DNA of 64,000 bases from Urechis unicinctus (taxonomy: Eukaryota; Annelida; Polychaeta; Xenopneusta; Urechidae). Shown here one piece after another: positions 1 to 10,262 of the stretch. The translations under genes and the position numbers were made by a program. Below the pieces are notes generated by a model that was not told where the DNA came from, ran no database searches, and was given only the letters and a program-made list of their open reading frames with translations. Every line of letters starts with the position of its first letter. Positions within the stretch are counted from its first letter, which is position 1. The stretch lies in NCBI GenBank assembly GCA_034190875.2, contig CM067345.1, forward strand, positions 27,157,519 through 27,221,518. Direction: 5' to 3'.

Positions 1-734
1 GTAATCCCCACATGCATGCGAAGCCCTTTACGTCAAAACTAACGCTAGGGGCGCCTACTTTCTGCGTCATCCTGTTTTAATATATCGCAATATGTCCTTA
101 TTTCTTGCTGCATTCATCCCATGGATGGCTTAATTGACTTTTTCAATATCGTTTTGTGCCTCATATTATATGGTTATTAAACATGCTGGCAACCCTATAT
201 AATAGAAAATGAATTATGTTGGTAGCTGAAAATTAGTGTGCATTGCGCCAATGCTTGGATTACTTCAAAGATGCTGCCTCCTGGCTGAATACAGTTCTCC
301 CAAAATTGCTAATATTGACTGAACAATTATTTAACTTGAGCTCTTCTTTAGAAGTATTCAGTGCTTTTGAACCATGCAAAACTCTATCATAAGCACATCA
401 ATTGTGACAGATCTGCTCCTATTGCATTCATATCATACAAGTGTTGTTCATACAATTCATTTCAAGACTCACTTTCTAGTCTTATTTAGGCAACTAACGA
501 TGTTTAGCTGCTGCAACATCCTTTAAGTTGCCACCACAATCGACACCAGTGAGACATTTGAGGGCGTGGTTACCCCTTCACTGGGGCGTGGTTACCCCTT
601 CACTTATATTGTTTCAAAGCCCGCCTTTCCAATTGATCCTAATATAAACGACAGTAAACACTTATAGACGATAAAGCGAGGGTGGACGGCCAGCTGCGCA
701 AAATCTGTATAGAATCCCAGTACACCACTTTACA
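1..734. other. No gene recognised
   Basis: I see no convincing coding region, RNA gene or mobile-element terminus here. The only local structure is a two-copy direct repeat near 562-605, listed separately. Confidence 0.5.
562..605. repeat. Two-copy tandem repeat, 22 bp unit
   Basis: Two adjacent near-identical copies of a 22 bp unit begin with GGGCGTGGTTACCCC. It is short and isolated, probably a local slippage duplication with no evident function. Confidence 0.8.
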
Positions 735-1335
735 GGCTACGTCTGCTAATATGCTTGCCGTCCATATAATCGCAAGGAACGACAATATTCTGTAAACCGG
801 ATAAGTGGAAACCTACTGTTTATTTGCGTGCTTTGGAAGACCTAATAACGACTTATTTGACCTCAGTACGGCGGTAGAAGGCCGTCCCTTAGTACAGAGT
901 GACCGCCAACCATAAGAATACATCCGTTCACCCAGAATGAATGAGTGACGACGGGTAACACTTCTAGACTATCAACCGCGATCAAATTACTACATGCTAT
1001 ATAGGACCCATCCTTGGACATAATTGATATTTGGACTGACCCGTACAACTGTTAGTAGATGTATTTGTTCTTTGCACGGTGACCGTGCATGTTCAATTAA
1101 ATTGATTAAGGCCAGATTCCATATTCGGTTATATTTTTACACACAGCGGCTAAATTAAATGTGACAGTGACAGGACTGGTGGATTACAAAAACATCTTCT
1201 CAATCTGCATCACTTACCCTTAGGGATCCAAGAATCCGTGTCGCATGATGGGTGATCTACATCCCGGGAAACTATCTGCTGTGTCCCGCTATCTAGAACA
1301 TCGAATTTTACAGGCAACCGCTGCCGAGTTTCCGT
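735..1335 (+). repeat. Dispersed repeat A, copy 1
   Basis: This stretch is homologous, in inverted orientation, to 31,455-32,185. Shared blocks include a start around TCTGCTAATATGCTTGCCG, a middle block reading TTTGACCTCAG..CGGTA.AAGGCC, and TAGACTATCAAC. The copies differ by many substitutions and small indels, so they are older than the palindrome arms. No ORF is conserved between the two copies, so it behaves like a non-coding or heavily decayed dispersed element. Its ends are approximate and I could not identify terminal repeats. Confidence 0.65.
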
Positions 1336-2362
1336 ACCAAGAAGGTTATCTGATAAGGCGCTTAAATGAGGATTGGAGAGCTCTGGTTAAAGTTTAGTGG
1401 GCTTCACAGAATATGTAACCATAAGTAAGGTGATTCCAACAAGGCTCACTGTCAATTATTCAGTCGTATAAATCAGCATCGTTGGTCCACATTTTAACAA
1501 ATTGTAGAGTACGAGTAGATGAGTAGAGCATGAATAGAGATGCACAAAAGCCCTCGTTCAATGATGTGACATCGCGTGACAGCGTTGACCGGAAAATTAT
1601 TTTGATGCTTTGAATGTCCGCCGCACCTACCGTATTGGGAATGCAATACAATTGAACCATCAAATGGGGTCAAGGAATACTTACAACAAATTACATGCAA
1701 AATGTGAAACAGATTTTACTGCAAATACATTAGAATGACAATAATACCAGTACAGCAAGATGCGATTATTTCATCCAGCAATTGGTTATCAAAATTCCTT
1801 ATCCAATAAAGAACTTCAATCAACTCTAGAAAGCAAATATTTTAATTGTCAAGCAATAGAAATTAGCCAATCTTGATATAAACCAAACATCTTATTCCAA
1901 TAATACTGAATGTCCGTCAGTTTTTAATGCGCATCAATATTGAAAGCTCAATAAATGTCCAAGGAAGGTCAGTTGTGATAATTTTAATTTGGAAAGTTTG
2001 TAATTTTAGGTGAAGTGGGGACAAAATGAGGTCAGCGTCACCAAATGCATATTTTGTAGTCTGCACCTTATCACCATAATGCATCGCATACAAGCTATCG
2101 ACAGCGCTCCATAGTGTACAGTTCAGTGCATGCACGTTATGATTACCATGCATAACAAAACTAGGGCTAAGGTGGAGTAATGGCAGGGAGTAGAGTGGGT
2201 GAGTGGGTGTCGGTAATCGCAGAGGGTAGGATGGGTTAGTACGTCACGCATTACAGAGGGGTCACAGAGACGTTCGAGTAATGGCGGGGATTCATGTGGG
2301 TTACCACAGCGGAGATAAGAGATGTGTGGGAGGATTAGTGTGATATGTAGTAGGGTGGATTT
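1336..2362. other. No gene recognised
   Basis: Anonymous AT-rich DNA followed, from about 2,160, by a G-rich plus strand containing short imperfect GGGTGAGTGGGT-like runs. Several short ORFs exist but none has recognisable domains or a conserved second copy. Confidence 0.5.
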
Positions 2363-2638
2363 GTGGCAAGGGACTGCAAGGACCAGGATGGGGGTCACAG
2401 CAGGAGTAGTAAAGTGAATGGAGGTTCTGGGACACCTTGCTCCTGGAAACTACTATTGAACTTTTTAGCTTCCATAGGCGTCTCGGAATTCCACACATGT
2501 ATAAATCCACCTTCAAAGGCAAAGAAATCAGCAGTGGCAAACAAACCTGCAAAGGCAAACCAACCTGCAAAGGCAAAGAAACCCGCAGTGGCAAAAAAAC
2601 CCACAGAACCAAAGGTAATGGACTCTGCATCCGTGTAG
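2363..2638 (+). CDS. Small ORF with histone-H1-like Lys/Ala/Pro tail
   Basis: A 91-codon ORF. Residues about 18-41 include VNGGSG..CSWKLLLNFL, a segment also found in an open frame at 33,065-33,139 with mostly synonymous or conservative differences, so this part looks genuinely coding. Residues about 52-82 form a six-residue repeat of the type PAKAKK/PAVAKK encoded by about five 18 bp units, resembling the basic C-terminal tail of linker histone H1. I do not recognise a globular H1 domain. It could be a fragment of a histone-like DNA-binding protein, a packaging protein of the neighbouring Polinton, or a fortuitous tail made by a tandem repeat fused to a decayed exon. No splice structure is resolved; the ATG is simply the first in frame. 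Confidence 0.35.
   Translation: MARDCKDQDGGHSRSSKVNGGSGTPCSWKLLLNFLASIGVSEFHTCINPPSKAKKSAVANKPAKANQPAKAKKPAVAKKPTEPKVMDSASV
2511..2605 (+). repeat. 18 bp coding tandem repeat
   Basis: About five imperfect 18 bp units containing GCAAAGGCAAAGAAACC or GCAGTGGCAAA. The period is a multiple of three and keeps the frame, giving the six-residue Lys/Ala/Pro repeat of the overlapping ORF. Confidence 0.75.
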
Positions 2639-3329
2639 CAAAACAGTTATAGATGTTAGATATCAATGTGTGACACACGGTGCACGTCTGGGAGTACTAT
2701 AAGACACTTTGTCACTCGGCGCGACTTTTGCAGCTACAGAATAATGCACTCACTCTCTTTGTGCAATTATCCTCTAATATTGGTGGCACTATTAGTGGAT
2801 TATGCTGAATTATTAAAATGACAACAAAGAGGAAAGGCGCATGGACCCTATTCGGAAAGACTACACTATGCACCAATTTTGCTATATCTACAACTGACTA
2901 TTGCATATTACACTCCTACAAGCTGCGGCAAGGCTAAAAGATCTATATCTGTAAATCTTGTGGCATCTGAGTAACAAACATCTTTTTTCATATCGCCCAC
3001 GCACAAACACTCAAACGAACCGGTGTGAAACCACAACATCCCAATATATACGCTGTGGAAGAGGGGTTAAGTATCGTCCAGCAGCCAGTCAAATCGCACA
3101 TGCAACAGGCACAAGAAGTCCAACAGCTATTCTAGCAAAAACCGGGACAAAACCACCATACTCACGGTCATGGGCGAAAGTATATGATCTTTAGGCCCTG
3201 CTTGCTAAGACTCAACATACTATACAAGCCGTTCAGGTGGCGGTATCAGCGTTCAAGGCAGCGCCTTCATTGCTAAGGTAAGTCAAAATGACAAAATATA
3301 ATATCAAACATTACCTTCAGGGATGGTCT
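2639..3329. other. No gene recognised
   Basis: No supported gene. A 78-codon ORF at 2,958-3,194 has no recognisable family and no second copy in the window. This stretch may still be part of the upstream end of the decayed Polinton that follows. Confidence 0.4.
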
Positions 3330-4440
3330 ATGAATGTATCCAAAAATCCCCCTCGAGGGGCAGATCTGCTGATGTTCTTGAAAGGCATCAGTAGACCGAT
3401 GTATGGTAAACTATCATCTGAGATCAAGGAACTTGACGGCATCAAATTTTAGATAGCACTCAGGGTGAAGCAAAGGAAGGATACAAGCGAAGGTGTCACT
3501 GAGTATGTCGAACCAGTACTAAGAAGCAAGCAAGAAGCAAGCAAGAAGCACTGCTTACTTCCGACGAGATTGATGAGGCTCTGAACAGGGGCAGTGCTGA
3601 TATACAAGAACGTTTGGTAAAGTGGACACAGAGAGCGTCTGTCAAAGCTCTTAGGCTAGACATAGCCCGGTACCAGCCATTCAAAGGTGGCTCATACATT
3701 AGTTTAACCACCAAAGAAAAAAGCTATAACAAATATAACAAATCGCGATGACAATTTTTTGTCGGTGGTTTATTCTGGCTACTTTAAATATCAATGCAAC
3801 CTGAATTTTTTTTTTAAACTATACAGGAATAAATGATATTGAGGGACCAACTCCAATATCTCAGATTAAACAAATCGAGAAGTACAAACTAGCCTTAAAT
3901 ATTGTTGGATGGGATAAAGGGATTATAGTACATCACAATAGTTAGCAGCTGGACAACCGGCTGGAAAATTATTGATGCCGACACGGCTACTCCAGAGAAG
4001 ACTTGCTTTAAGCTCACAAGTCCGAATGTCTTGGAATAGGGTAAACATCAGTTCGGGTTAAGATGCCAGAGGAGGGTATAACAAAATATCCTCTCAGAAC
4101 TGGCGCAAGCAGCTTCCGGTCCCGTATATTATGTATATTGCCTAGATTCAACTACGAGCGACACCCAATAGGATGGAACAGCATGAGGCGAACCATGCAG
4201 TAGGAAGAGTGCAAGATTGAAAAACGCTTATCCAAGCCTGCTACCATGGTGTTGACACCGCAGGATGAACGACTCACCAGACAGCAACTCAATGTCATAT
4301 ATGCAGGCCATCAGCAAGGTGGAGAACCAAATCAACTGCATCGCCAATAACATGGAAAAGCATGCTCAGTTCTTCTTGGCATTGCTTGAAAAGCTAGTTA
4401 TGGAAAACAACCCTGTAGCCTTCGCTGTGACTGGGATAAA
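3330..4440 (+). pseudogene. Polinton/Maverick DNA polymerase B, left copy, broken
   Basis: Remnant of the protein-primed family B DNA polymerase that replicates Polinton/Maverick elements. Reading across frames I see, in order, a segment DLLMFLKGISRPMYGKL near 3,365, a block with TPISQI and ALNIVGWDKGIIVHH near 3,845-3,945, HGYSREDLL near 3,985, and near 4,300-4,420 LLMQAISKVENQ, PNNMEK-like and EKLVMENNP..FAVT. The last block aligns with the better preserved copy at 49,690-51,015, where the same order occurs. The exonuclease I region and everything from motif PolA onward are missing. There are several stops, frameshifts and an internal deletion of about 12 codons in the last block. It abuts the convergently oriented integrase remnant at about 4,445, so a deletion joined two normally separate genes. 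Confidence 0.82.
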
Positions 4441-4449
4441 AACTCTAGC

Positions 4450-5300
4450 CTATGATCACGAGGATATACCGCATCTGGCGACACCACAAGCCGCTCCTCC
4501 TTTACAAAGCCACGGAGTGGTCCGTCCAACAAACAGTAGAGCACACGCTCATCAGACTTATTTACAGAGCATCCAAGTCGGTAGACATTGAGTGACCACA
4601 CAGTCCTGATCTAGCTCACCAGGCTGGTAGAGATAGCGAGCGCCAGCACCTTTGAGTCCTACCAAGCGCCTTACGAAAGAGGTCTTTTGTGCAATATTAA
4701 TAGCATCTTTAGGTTTTTGTCCAGTCAAGCGGGTTACCTCATTGTTTTTTGCAGAGACATAAGCTTGCAGCTGAGAAATCCTCTCGGTTGATCATTCCCT
4801 GGATGGAAGTTTTAACTCCACGGCATACTGGTGCCCAAAGAGACGCTGAGCAAGATTGCGGTTAAAGAGTTCACAAATAGCCTGACAGAGACCCCATATT
4901 TGACCAGCAGCCGGTTCACTGCGTCCATGAACTCCCGCCCGAGGTCGACCTGAAGTAGCTGATACTAATGCAGAGGTCCTCGCTTGTACATATATTTACG
5001 TGCGCCTGCAACGTCTTTGGCCTCTTTTGTAGTCAATGGCTCTGCCGCTTCGTAGCATGAGGCCACGTCCACTGCTTTTCACGCTGTCACGAGGAAGGAA
5101 CAAGAGATCAGCTTGGTGAACCTCACAAGGCCTAGACACATCAAATTTTGGCATTTGAAAATGTTTCAAGATTGGCAGGTATATTTGCCATATTGCTTGC
5201 TTTGCAAGCCATCTCCAGCAAACTTCCTAAGAAACCCTCGTGGCTGCTGCAAGCTTCGTTAAAGCTGTAATGCCCTTCCATTACCCATCGGGGCAAATAG
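4450..5300 (-). pseudogene. Polinton-type DDE integrase, broken
   Basis: Retroviral-like (rve/DDE) integrase typical of Polintons. On the minus strand I see an N-terminal region WKGITALTKLAAATRVS with WLAKQAIWQIYL (5,141-5,290), interrupted by TAG and TAA stops. Next comes the catalytic core: first Asp in VHQADLLF (about 5,115), VDVASCYEAAEPLT (about 5,040), second Asp in QVDLGREFMDAV (about 4,945) and a candidate catalytic Glu in AICELFNRNLAQRLFGHQY (about 4,871). The C-terminal region has QLQAYVSAKNNEVTRL, GARYLYQPGELD and finally VYRLGCSVNKSDERVLYCLL near 4,500-4,590. Frameshifts separate these pieces, one lying just before the catalytic Glu. All three acidic positions survive but the frame does not. 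It ends head-on against the POLB remnant. Confidence 0.82.
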
Positions 5301-5459
5301 TTTGCATGCGATGAGTTGTGCATGCACGAGTCTCCAAATGATATGTAAAAAATCAACGGGCCCAACCGCTGACCTCATACAGAGTTTGTATGCAAATTAC
5401 CTAGCCAGCCTGCAGGCCACCAGTCAGCTAGCAATCTTGCCCAGGGTAATCAACGTCAC

Positions 5460-6362
5460 CTCACGTCCCTAAAAGAAGGGGCTCAGGCTCCAGTAGGTGG
5501 ACGGATTTGCCTGTGACCAAAGTGTACTCACGCATGGCGTCGTTTACATCTTGGAAAGTGAACTTGGTCTGTCCCTTGGGGCGTAGCTGCTCATTGTTGA
5601 AGTCTAGCCGCTCAATTCACTTCTTGGCCCATGCCTCCAGTGCCGCCTGACTGAAGCTGCTCAATCGCTGTATCATGGGGTTTACGTGCGTAACATGGAT
5701 AATATAAAGTTGCTCACAGAGAACGCAAAGGCGTTGACAAGGGCACCTCCAACAAGCTTTTCAAATGATGCCGTTGTGTTTACTTCAGTATAATCCCTTG
5801 TTTAATCAGCATATCCCTTGTGACCATGGCTAGGGCTACGTCAGATCCAGCCATACCAAGGTCGCGTTACGTGACGTCAAGCTTTGGAATTGCCCCACCA
5901 AGAGCCAACTTGCCCATCCTATAGATATGCCAGAAGCAACTGAACTTGGTGCTGTCACAATTAACTCATTCCATGTGAAACGAATCCTTTAATTGTACTT
6001 TATCGACCTGGCTCGGTTGACTATTTTAAATAGCAGTGGCAGGGTTCAGAGTGTACAGGCTAAAGCCGTTGTGTGTTTTCCAATAAAACCTGTACAACTA
6101 TGCTAATCCAAACAACCCGACGCCGCCAGGGTGCAAATGTATCAGTGGGATGAAGCAAAGAAGGTGTTTCTACAACTTCAGTAGGATGAGGCGGAAAAGG
6201 CCTTTCCACTGTGGCTTCATCTCTATGGTAGCCTTGGCTTCACAGAGCTCACCCAGAAGCTTATTCTGATTGGATTTTTGAGCTGCGGCGCTCTTCCACC
6301 CTGCCGCAACCCTTTTCCTGTTTTTGTGTTGGTTTACTAGTCACCTTCTCTGCAGACATCTG
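5460..6362 (-). pseudogene. Unassigned Polinton gene remnant between integrase and capsid gene
   Basis: The minus strand carries a chain of protein-like segments in several frames. It starts at an ATG near 6,361 with MSAEKVTSKPTQKQ, then a basic stretch AAGWKSAAAQKSNQNKLLG, then STKFSCFWHIYRMGKLALGG near 5,900, GSDVALAMVTRDMLIKQG near 5,810, and SFSQAALEAWAKK, RLDFNNEQLRPKGQTKFTF and VNDAMREYTLVTGKSVHLLE near 5,490-5,680. The composition and context, same strand as the flanking integrase and capsid genes, suggest one decayed Polinton gene. I do not recognise its family. Polintons normally encode a packaging ATPase and a cysteine protease, but I found no Walker A motif or protease signature here. 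Confidence 0.4.
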
Positions 6363-6639
6363 TCAATTCGTTGTCACTGCTGGGTTCGTTGTCCCGATGA
6401 CATATTTGCTTACTGAACTTGCTTGTCCAAATTGACAGGGCGTGGCTGTTTTTAAGGCCAGGGTTAACGGAGCTATGTACTTGTCATAGAAGTGATATAG
6501 CTCCCACGTACCAGTGCTTAGAACGTGCCCAACAAGCGGGTCCGCCTAGAGGTTTGTAATTAACTTGGCTGGTGTTCAAGTTGGATCTGGAGAAACATAC
6601 AAGCAACGCCTAAGTCCGCTGTAGAACTGCCTAACCTAG

Positions 6640-7400
6640 AGTGCGCACCTAGCCGAGCATTGTTTTCACATACAGCTTGGTTATATCTTCGTCAGACATT
6701 AATTCAACATGGTCTGTAACCCTGCCATAACAGCAGCAAGTCGATTTCTCTTATGAGTATTTTTTGAGTTCGCTCTGGCAGAGCACACGTTCATACAGAA
6801 TCGCAAGCCAACCTGTATATTGGGTGCGGATCATGTGGACCAGGTCTGGTTGGGTGACCACGTCTTACTCCACGGAGATGCCATCGATTGCGTAGCTGGC
6901 GTTGGCGTCACCCGTTGCGTGGATCTCACGATTGTAGTCGTTGATTGTGAGCTCATATTTCAGTCTGTGGCTCTCGGGGAGTTCAAAGTCTAGTGGTATA
7001 TAAATTCGACAGCCATGGCCTTATCTTCAACCTCAGTTTCATCCTTGTCTTCTGTCCCAGTCTGTATCTTGGTCACATTTCCGTCATCTGATGTGTCAAT
7101 CCCTTGGTACTGGGCGTTAGCTCTCTCCGGTGCATTTTTCCATAAGTCGCCGTAACAGTGATACACATCACTGTCATCGATGGACACGACCTCGTTGCCA
7201 GAAATCTTGATTGTCATTTTCTTAACTGCGGTTGGCGTCGGTCGTGATTGTAAAGGCTAGCCGTGCTGTCCCGGGATAATGACGCGTCTGCACCAAGTTG
7301 GGGAAGCGGACCAGCAGTTGTTGGTTTTGGTCAATAGTGCTTCGGTTTTTAGTAATAACCACTGACTGTCACACGTCCTTTACCCCGAGGGTATGCGATA
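6640..7400 (-). pseudogene. Polinton major capsid protein (double jelly-roll), left copy, broken
   Basis: Remnant of the Polinton major capsid protein. Minus-strand segments in order are the N-terminal region with VRFPNLG-type sequence (7,285-7,370), a block near 7,217-7,000 with MTIKISGNEVVSIDDSDVYH and CYGDLWKNAPERANAQYQGI, an LDFEL-like stretch and YELTINDYN region near 6,920-6,990, then DMVTQPDLVHMIRTQYTGWL and AILYERVL near 6,790-6,860. The same blocks occur in the right copy (35,462-36,541), and the N-terminal block also in the third copy (51,062-51,237). Frameshifts and stops break the frame; the tail beyond 6,760 is barely recognisable. The 5' end faces the divergently transcribed adjacent gene across roughly 75-100 bp. 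Confidence 0.75.
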
Positions 7401-7472
7401 TGAATTTAGCTTGCGACCGTTAGTACTCATGTGACAGTTTAACTATAATAAGTATATCTTTAATACAGTAAC

Positions 7473-8530
7473 ATGGAATTTGAGAACCCAACGAATGACA
7501 ATGACGTCGCAGAGGAGCTGGCTATAGGGGGGGGGGATGAGGTGATGACACGTTGGATACCTCTAGTACGACTAGTCTGCCATGGGCTATTACTGAAATG
7601 CCTGCTGGGTCGACAGAGGATCAGTAGGGATCCCAGGAAGAAACAATTGTCTTAGTCACGAGGTGGGAGAAGACAGTGTCCAAGCGTGGGTTGCATGCCA
7701 CTCTGGTGTTGAGATCGTCTAAAGAAAGTGATCGTTGGGTTAAGTGGGGTCATGGGTAGTAGCTCCTGGCATGGAAGGACAATCCTAGCAAATTTATTTT
7801 GCCTATTGCTGTTAAGAAGTACAGTGTACAGGTTGCCCGAGTGATTCCTGAACTTTCCATAAAGGCAATAACTGCCTTCCAAGGCGTTGACCAAGCAGCG
7901 ACTGAAGCCGTGGAGAAGTTAGAACTACCAATGAGTAGCCCCGAAGCCGTGTCAGAGCAAGGTGGCGTAGATGAAACAAGCTTTATAGAGGTCGTTTATA
8001 ACGCCATAGAAGACACGGGTACACAGACAGAAAGGTTGACACTTCGAGAGCGTATAGGGTTTGACAAGGCTTTGCAGACTCAGAGGGGAGAGCTGGTCAA
8101 CAACCTTGCTCAGTTAACTGAGATACAGTGGGAGAAAATGGCAAGTTTGGAAAGAGAAGAAAGTTGGGAGAGTTGGGCATGGAGATTCCAAGAGAATGAG
8201 CTTGCAGAGCTGCAGGACCTGTGGCGTGTCCATGTTGAGGCTGCCTCTGTAAACCAGGAACGGCTGCGGACGCAAATCAACCCAGCATGTAAACTATCAA
8301 CAGACTAGCTGAGCTTTTACATACCTTCTTCTGAGTGCAAGGGGTTACAATCACTCCACGCTCACTGCGATTGGAATTGCAATCTCCACCCTGGTAGTTG
8401 TTCTGACAACTTACAAGCCTTGTATGGAGGAACTCATTGGTAAATTGGGAACTCATTAGCTGCCCTGCCAGGGATCATCGGCTCTATAGTTTCATGGCTG
8501 CACAAGTCAGTGCAATGGTGACTGAATGGA
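7473..8530 (+). pseudogene. Polinton capsid-adjacent protein, left copy, broken
   Basis: Gene divergent from the major capsid gene. The start at 7,473 (MEFENPTNDNDVAEE) is supported by the equivalent starts at 35,361 (identical) and 51,277 (MDFDNLTFDNE). The first frame ends at 7,655. The next long frame (about 7,799-8,308) includes EAVSEQGGVDETSFIEVVY and an alpha-helical, Glu/Gln-rich region around RGELVNNLAQLTEIQWEKM that could form a coiled coil. The C-terminal part (8,330-8,530) contains AALPGIIGSIVSWLHKSVQ, a glycine-containing hydrophobic segment that may insert in a membrane; the third copy has GIIGSIVS in the same place. The family recurs next to the Polinton capsid gene in all three copies here. 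Its function is not established; a minor virion or membrane protein is an inference. Confidence 0.6.
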
Positions 8531-8579
8531 TGACAGAACATGCTCCTTGACCTACTACGTAGCAAGTCAAAGCACAGCT

Positions 8580-9060
8580 AAGCCTATCGTGATTCCGCCC
8601 ACAATAAGAGCGATTTTTTCCATCATCGTGCCCCATTCCCATGGTAGTTTCATAACACGAGCGATTTAAGGTGAGGGGCCGTCGTTTTCTGCTCTGCCCT
8701 GTGGCTTGTCAAAGCTTCCTTCATGAAAAGCCACAGCCACATTGACACAGGTGTTTATGCTGATCTGCTGTAGCTCATTCGCAATGGTTATCAGGTTGTT
8801 TTGCAGAGAAGCAGATTGCTTGGCGCCATGTAGAGCCCAATGCCAAAGACAAAGTCCACCTTGCACCCTGCAAACTTAAGTACATCTTGGTATCGCCTTA
8901 CTGCAGCTTGGAGGTCAGCAGCGATTCCAATCGCATCTTCAACGTTGGTCAAGGACTGCTTCACGGCGTCGAATTCAGTGCCGGTACTCAGAGTGCGGCT
9001 TTAAGTCTGTGCCTGTGTCCCCGACAGAGCCCAGACATAGGTCCAAAATGCTGTCATCAG
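8580..9060 (-). pseudogene. Putative Polinton minor capsid protein, left copy, truncated
   Basis: The minus strand encodes segments with GLCLWHWALHGAKQSASLQ, ITIANELQQISINT and CVNVAVAFHEGSFDKPQGRA (ORF 8,666-8,866). Upstream, near 8,945-9,060, are fragments with TNVEDAIGIAA. All are collinear with 33,920-34,330 on the opposite strand. The right copy extends about 360 bp further toward the N terminus, so this copy has lost that part exactly where the 55 bp minisatellite begins. Position beside the major capsid gene suggests a structural protein, perhaps the single jelly-roll penton-type capsid protein, but I cannot confirm the fold by eye. Confidence 0.45.
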
Positions 9061-10262
9061 GCTACAACTAAGTGTTTAGTTGAGGGGCTATTCATGACAC
9101 ATAGCTAGCCACCAGGCTACAACTAAGTGTGTTACCGAGAAGATTGCGATGACACAAAGCTAGCCACCAGGCTACAACCAAGTGTGTTACCGAGAAGGTT
9201 GTGACGACACAAATCTAACCACCAGGCTACAACCAAGTGTGTTACCGAGAAGGTTGCGATGACACAAAGTTAGCCACCAGGCTACAACTAAGTGTGTTGT
9301 TGAGAAGGTTGCGATGACACATAGATAGCCATCAGGCAACAACTGAGTGTGTCGCTGAGAAGGTCTTGATGACACATAGCTAGCCACCAGGCTACAACTA
9401 AGTGTGTTGTAGAGAAGGTTTTGATGACACAAAGCTAGCCACCAGGCAACAACTAAGTGTGTTGTTGAGGAGCTATTATGACACATAGCTAGCCACCAGG
9501 CTACAACTAAGTGTGTTACCGAGAAGGTTGCGATGACACAAAGCTAGCCACCAGGCTACAACCTAGTGTGTTACCGGGAAGGTTGCGATGACACAAAGCT
9601 AGCCACCAGGCTACAACCAAGTGTGTTACCGAGAAGGTTGTGATGACACAAATCTAGCCATCAGGCTACAACCAAGTGTGTTACCGAGAAGGTTGCGATG
9701 ACACAATGTTAGCCATCAGGCAACAACTGAGTGTGTCGCTGAGAAGGTCTTGATGACACATAGCTAACCACCAGGCAACAACTAAGTGTGTGGTTGAGGA
9801 GCTATTATGACACATAGCTAGCCACCAGGCTATAACTAAGAGAGAAGACTATTATGACACATAGCTAGCCACCAGGCTATAACTAAGTGTGTTACCGAGA
9901 AGGTTGCGATGACACAAAGCTAGCCACCAGGTTACAACCTAGTGTGTTACCGGGAAGGTTGCGATGACACAAAGCTAGCCACCAGGCTACAACCAAGTGT
10001 GTTACCGAGAAGGTTGTGATGACACAAATCTAGCCATCAGGCTACAACCAAGTGTGTTACCGAGAAGGTTGTGATGACACAAATCTAGCCACTAGGCTAC
10101 AACCAAGTGTGTTACCGAGAAGGTTGCGATGACACAAATCTAGCCACCAGGCTACAACTAAGTGTGTTGTTGGGAAGGTCTTGATGACACAAAGCTAGCC
10201 ACCAGGCTACAACTAAGTGTGTTGTTGAGGTTTTCATGATATGAAGATAGCCACCGGACTAC
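9058..10262. repeat. 55 bp minisatellite
   Basis: About 22 head-to-tail copies of a 55 bp unit whose core reads GCTAGCCACCAGGCTACAAC followed by AAGTGTGTTACCGAGAAGG and TTGCGATGACACAAA. Unit-to-unit variants (AACTAAG or AACCAAG, TTACCGAGAAGG or TTGTTGAGGAGC) recur in blocks, suggesting higher-order duplication of several units at once. One copy near 9,830-9,850 is shortened. It starts precisely at the truncated end of the minor capsid remnant and has no counterpart in the right half of the inverted structure. Confidence 0.95.

Noticed and set aside
4398-4601. Whole 67-codon minus frame as integrase C terminus
   Set aside because: Only about the first 50 codons resemble integrase; the last part is the antisense of the POLB remnant, so I ended the integrase near 4,450.
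9058-10262. Possible CRISPR array
   Set aside because: Units are contiguous 55 bp repeats with no unique spacers, no cas genes are present, and the context is eukaryotic; it is a minisatellite.
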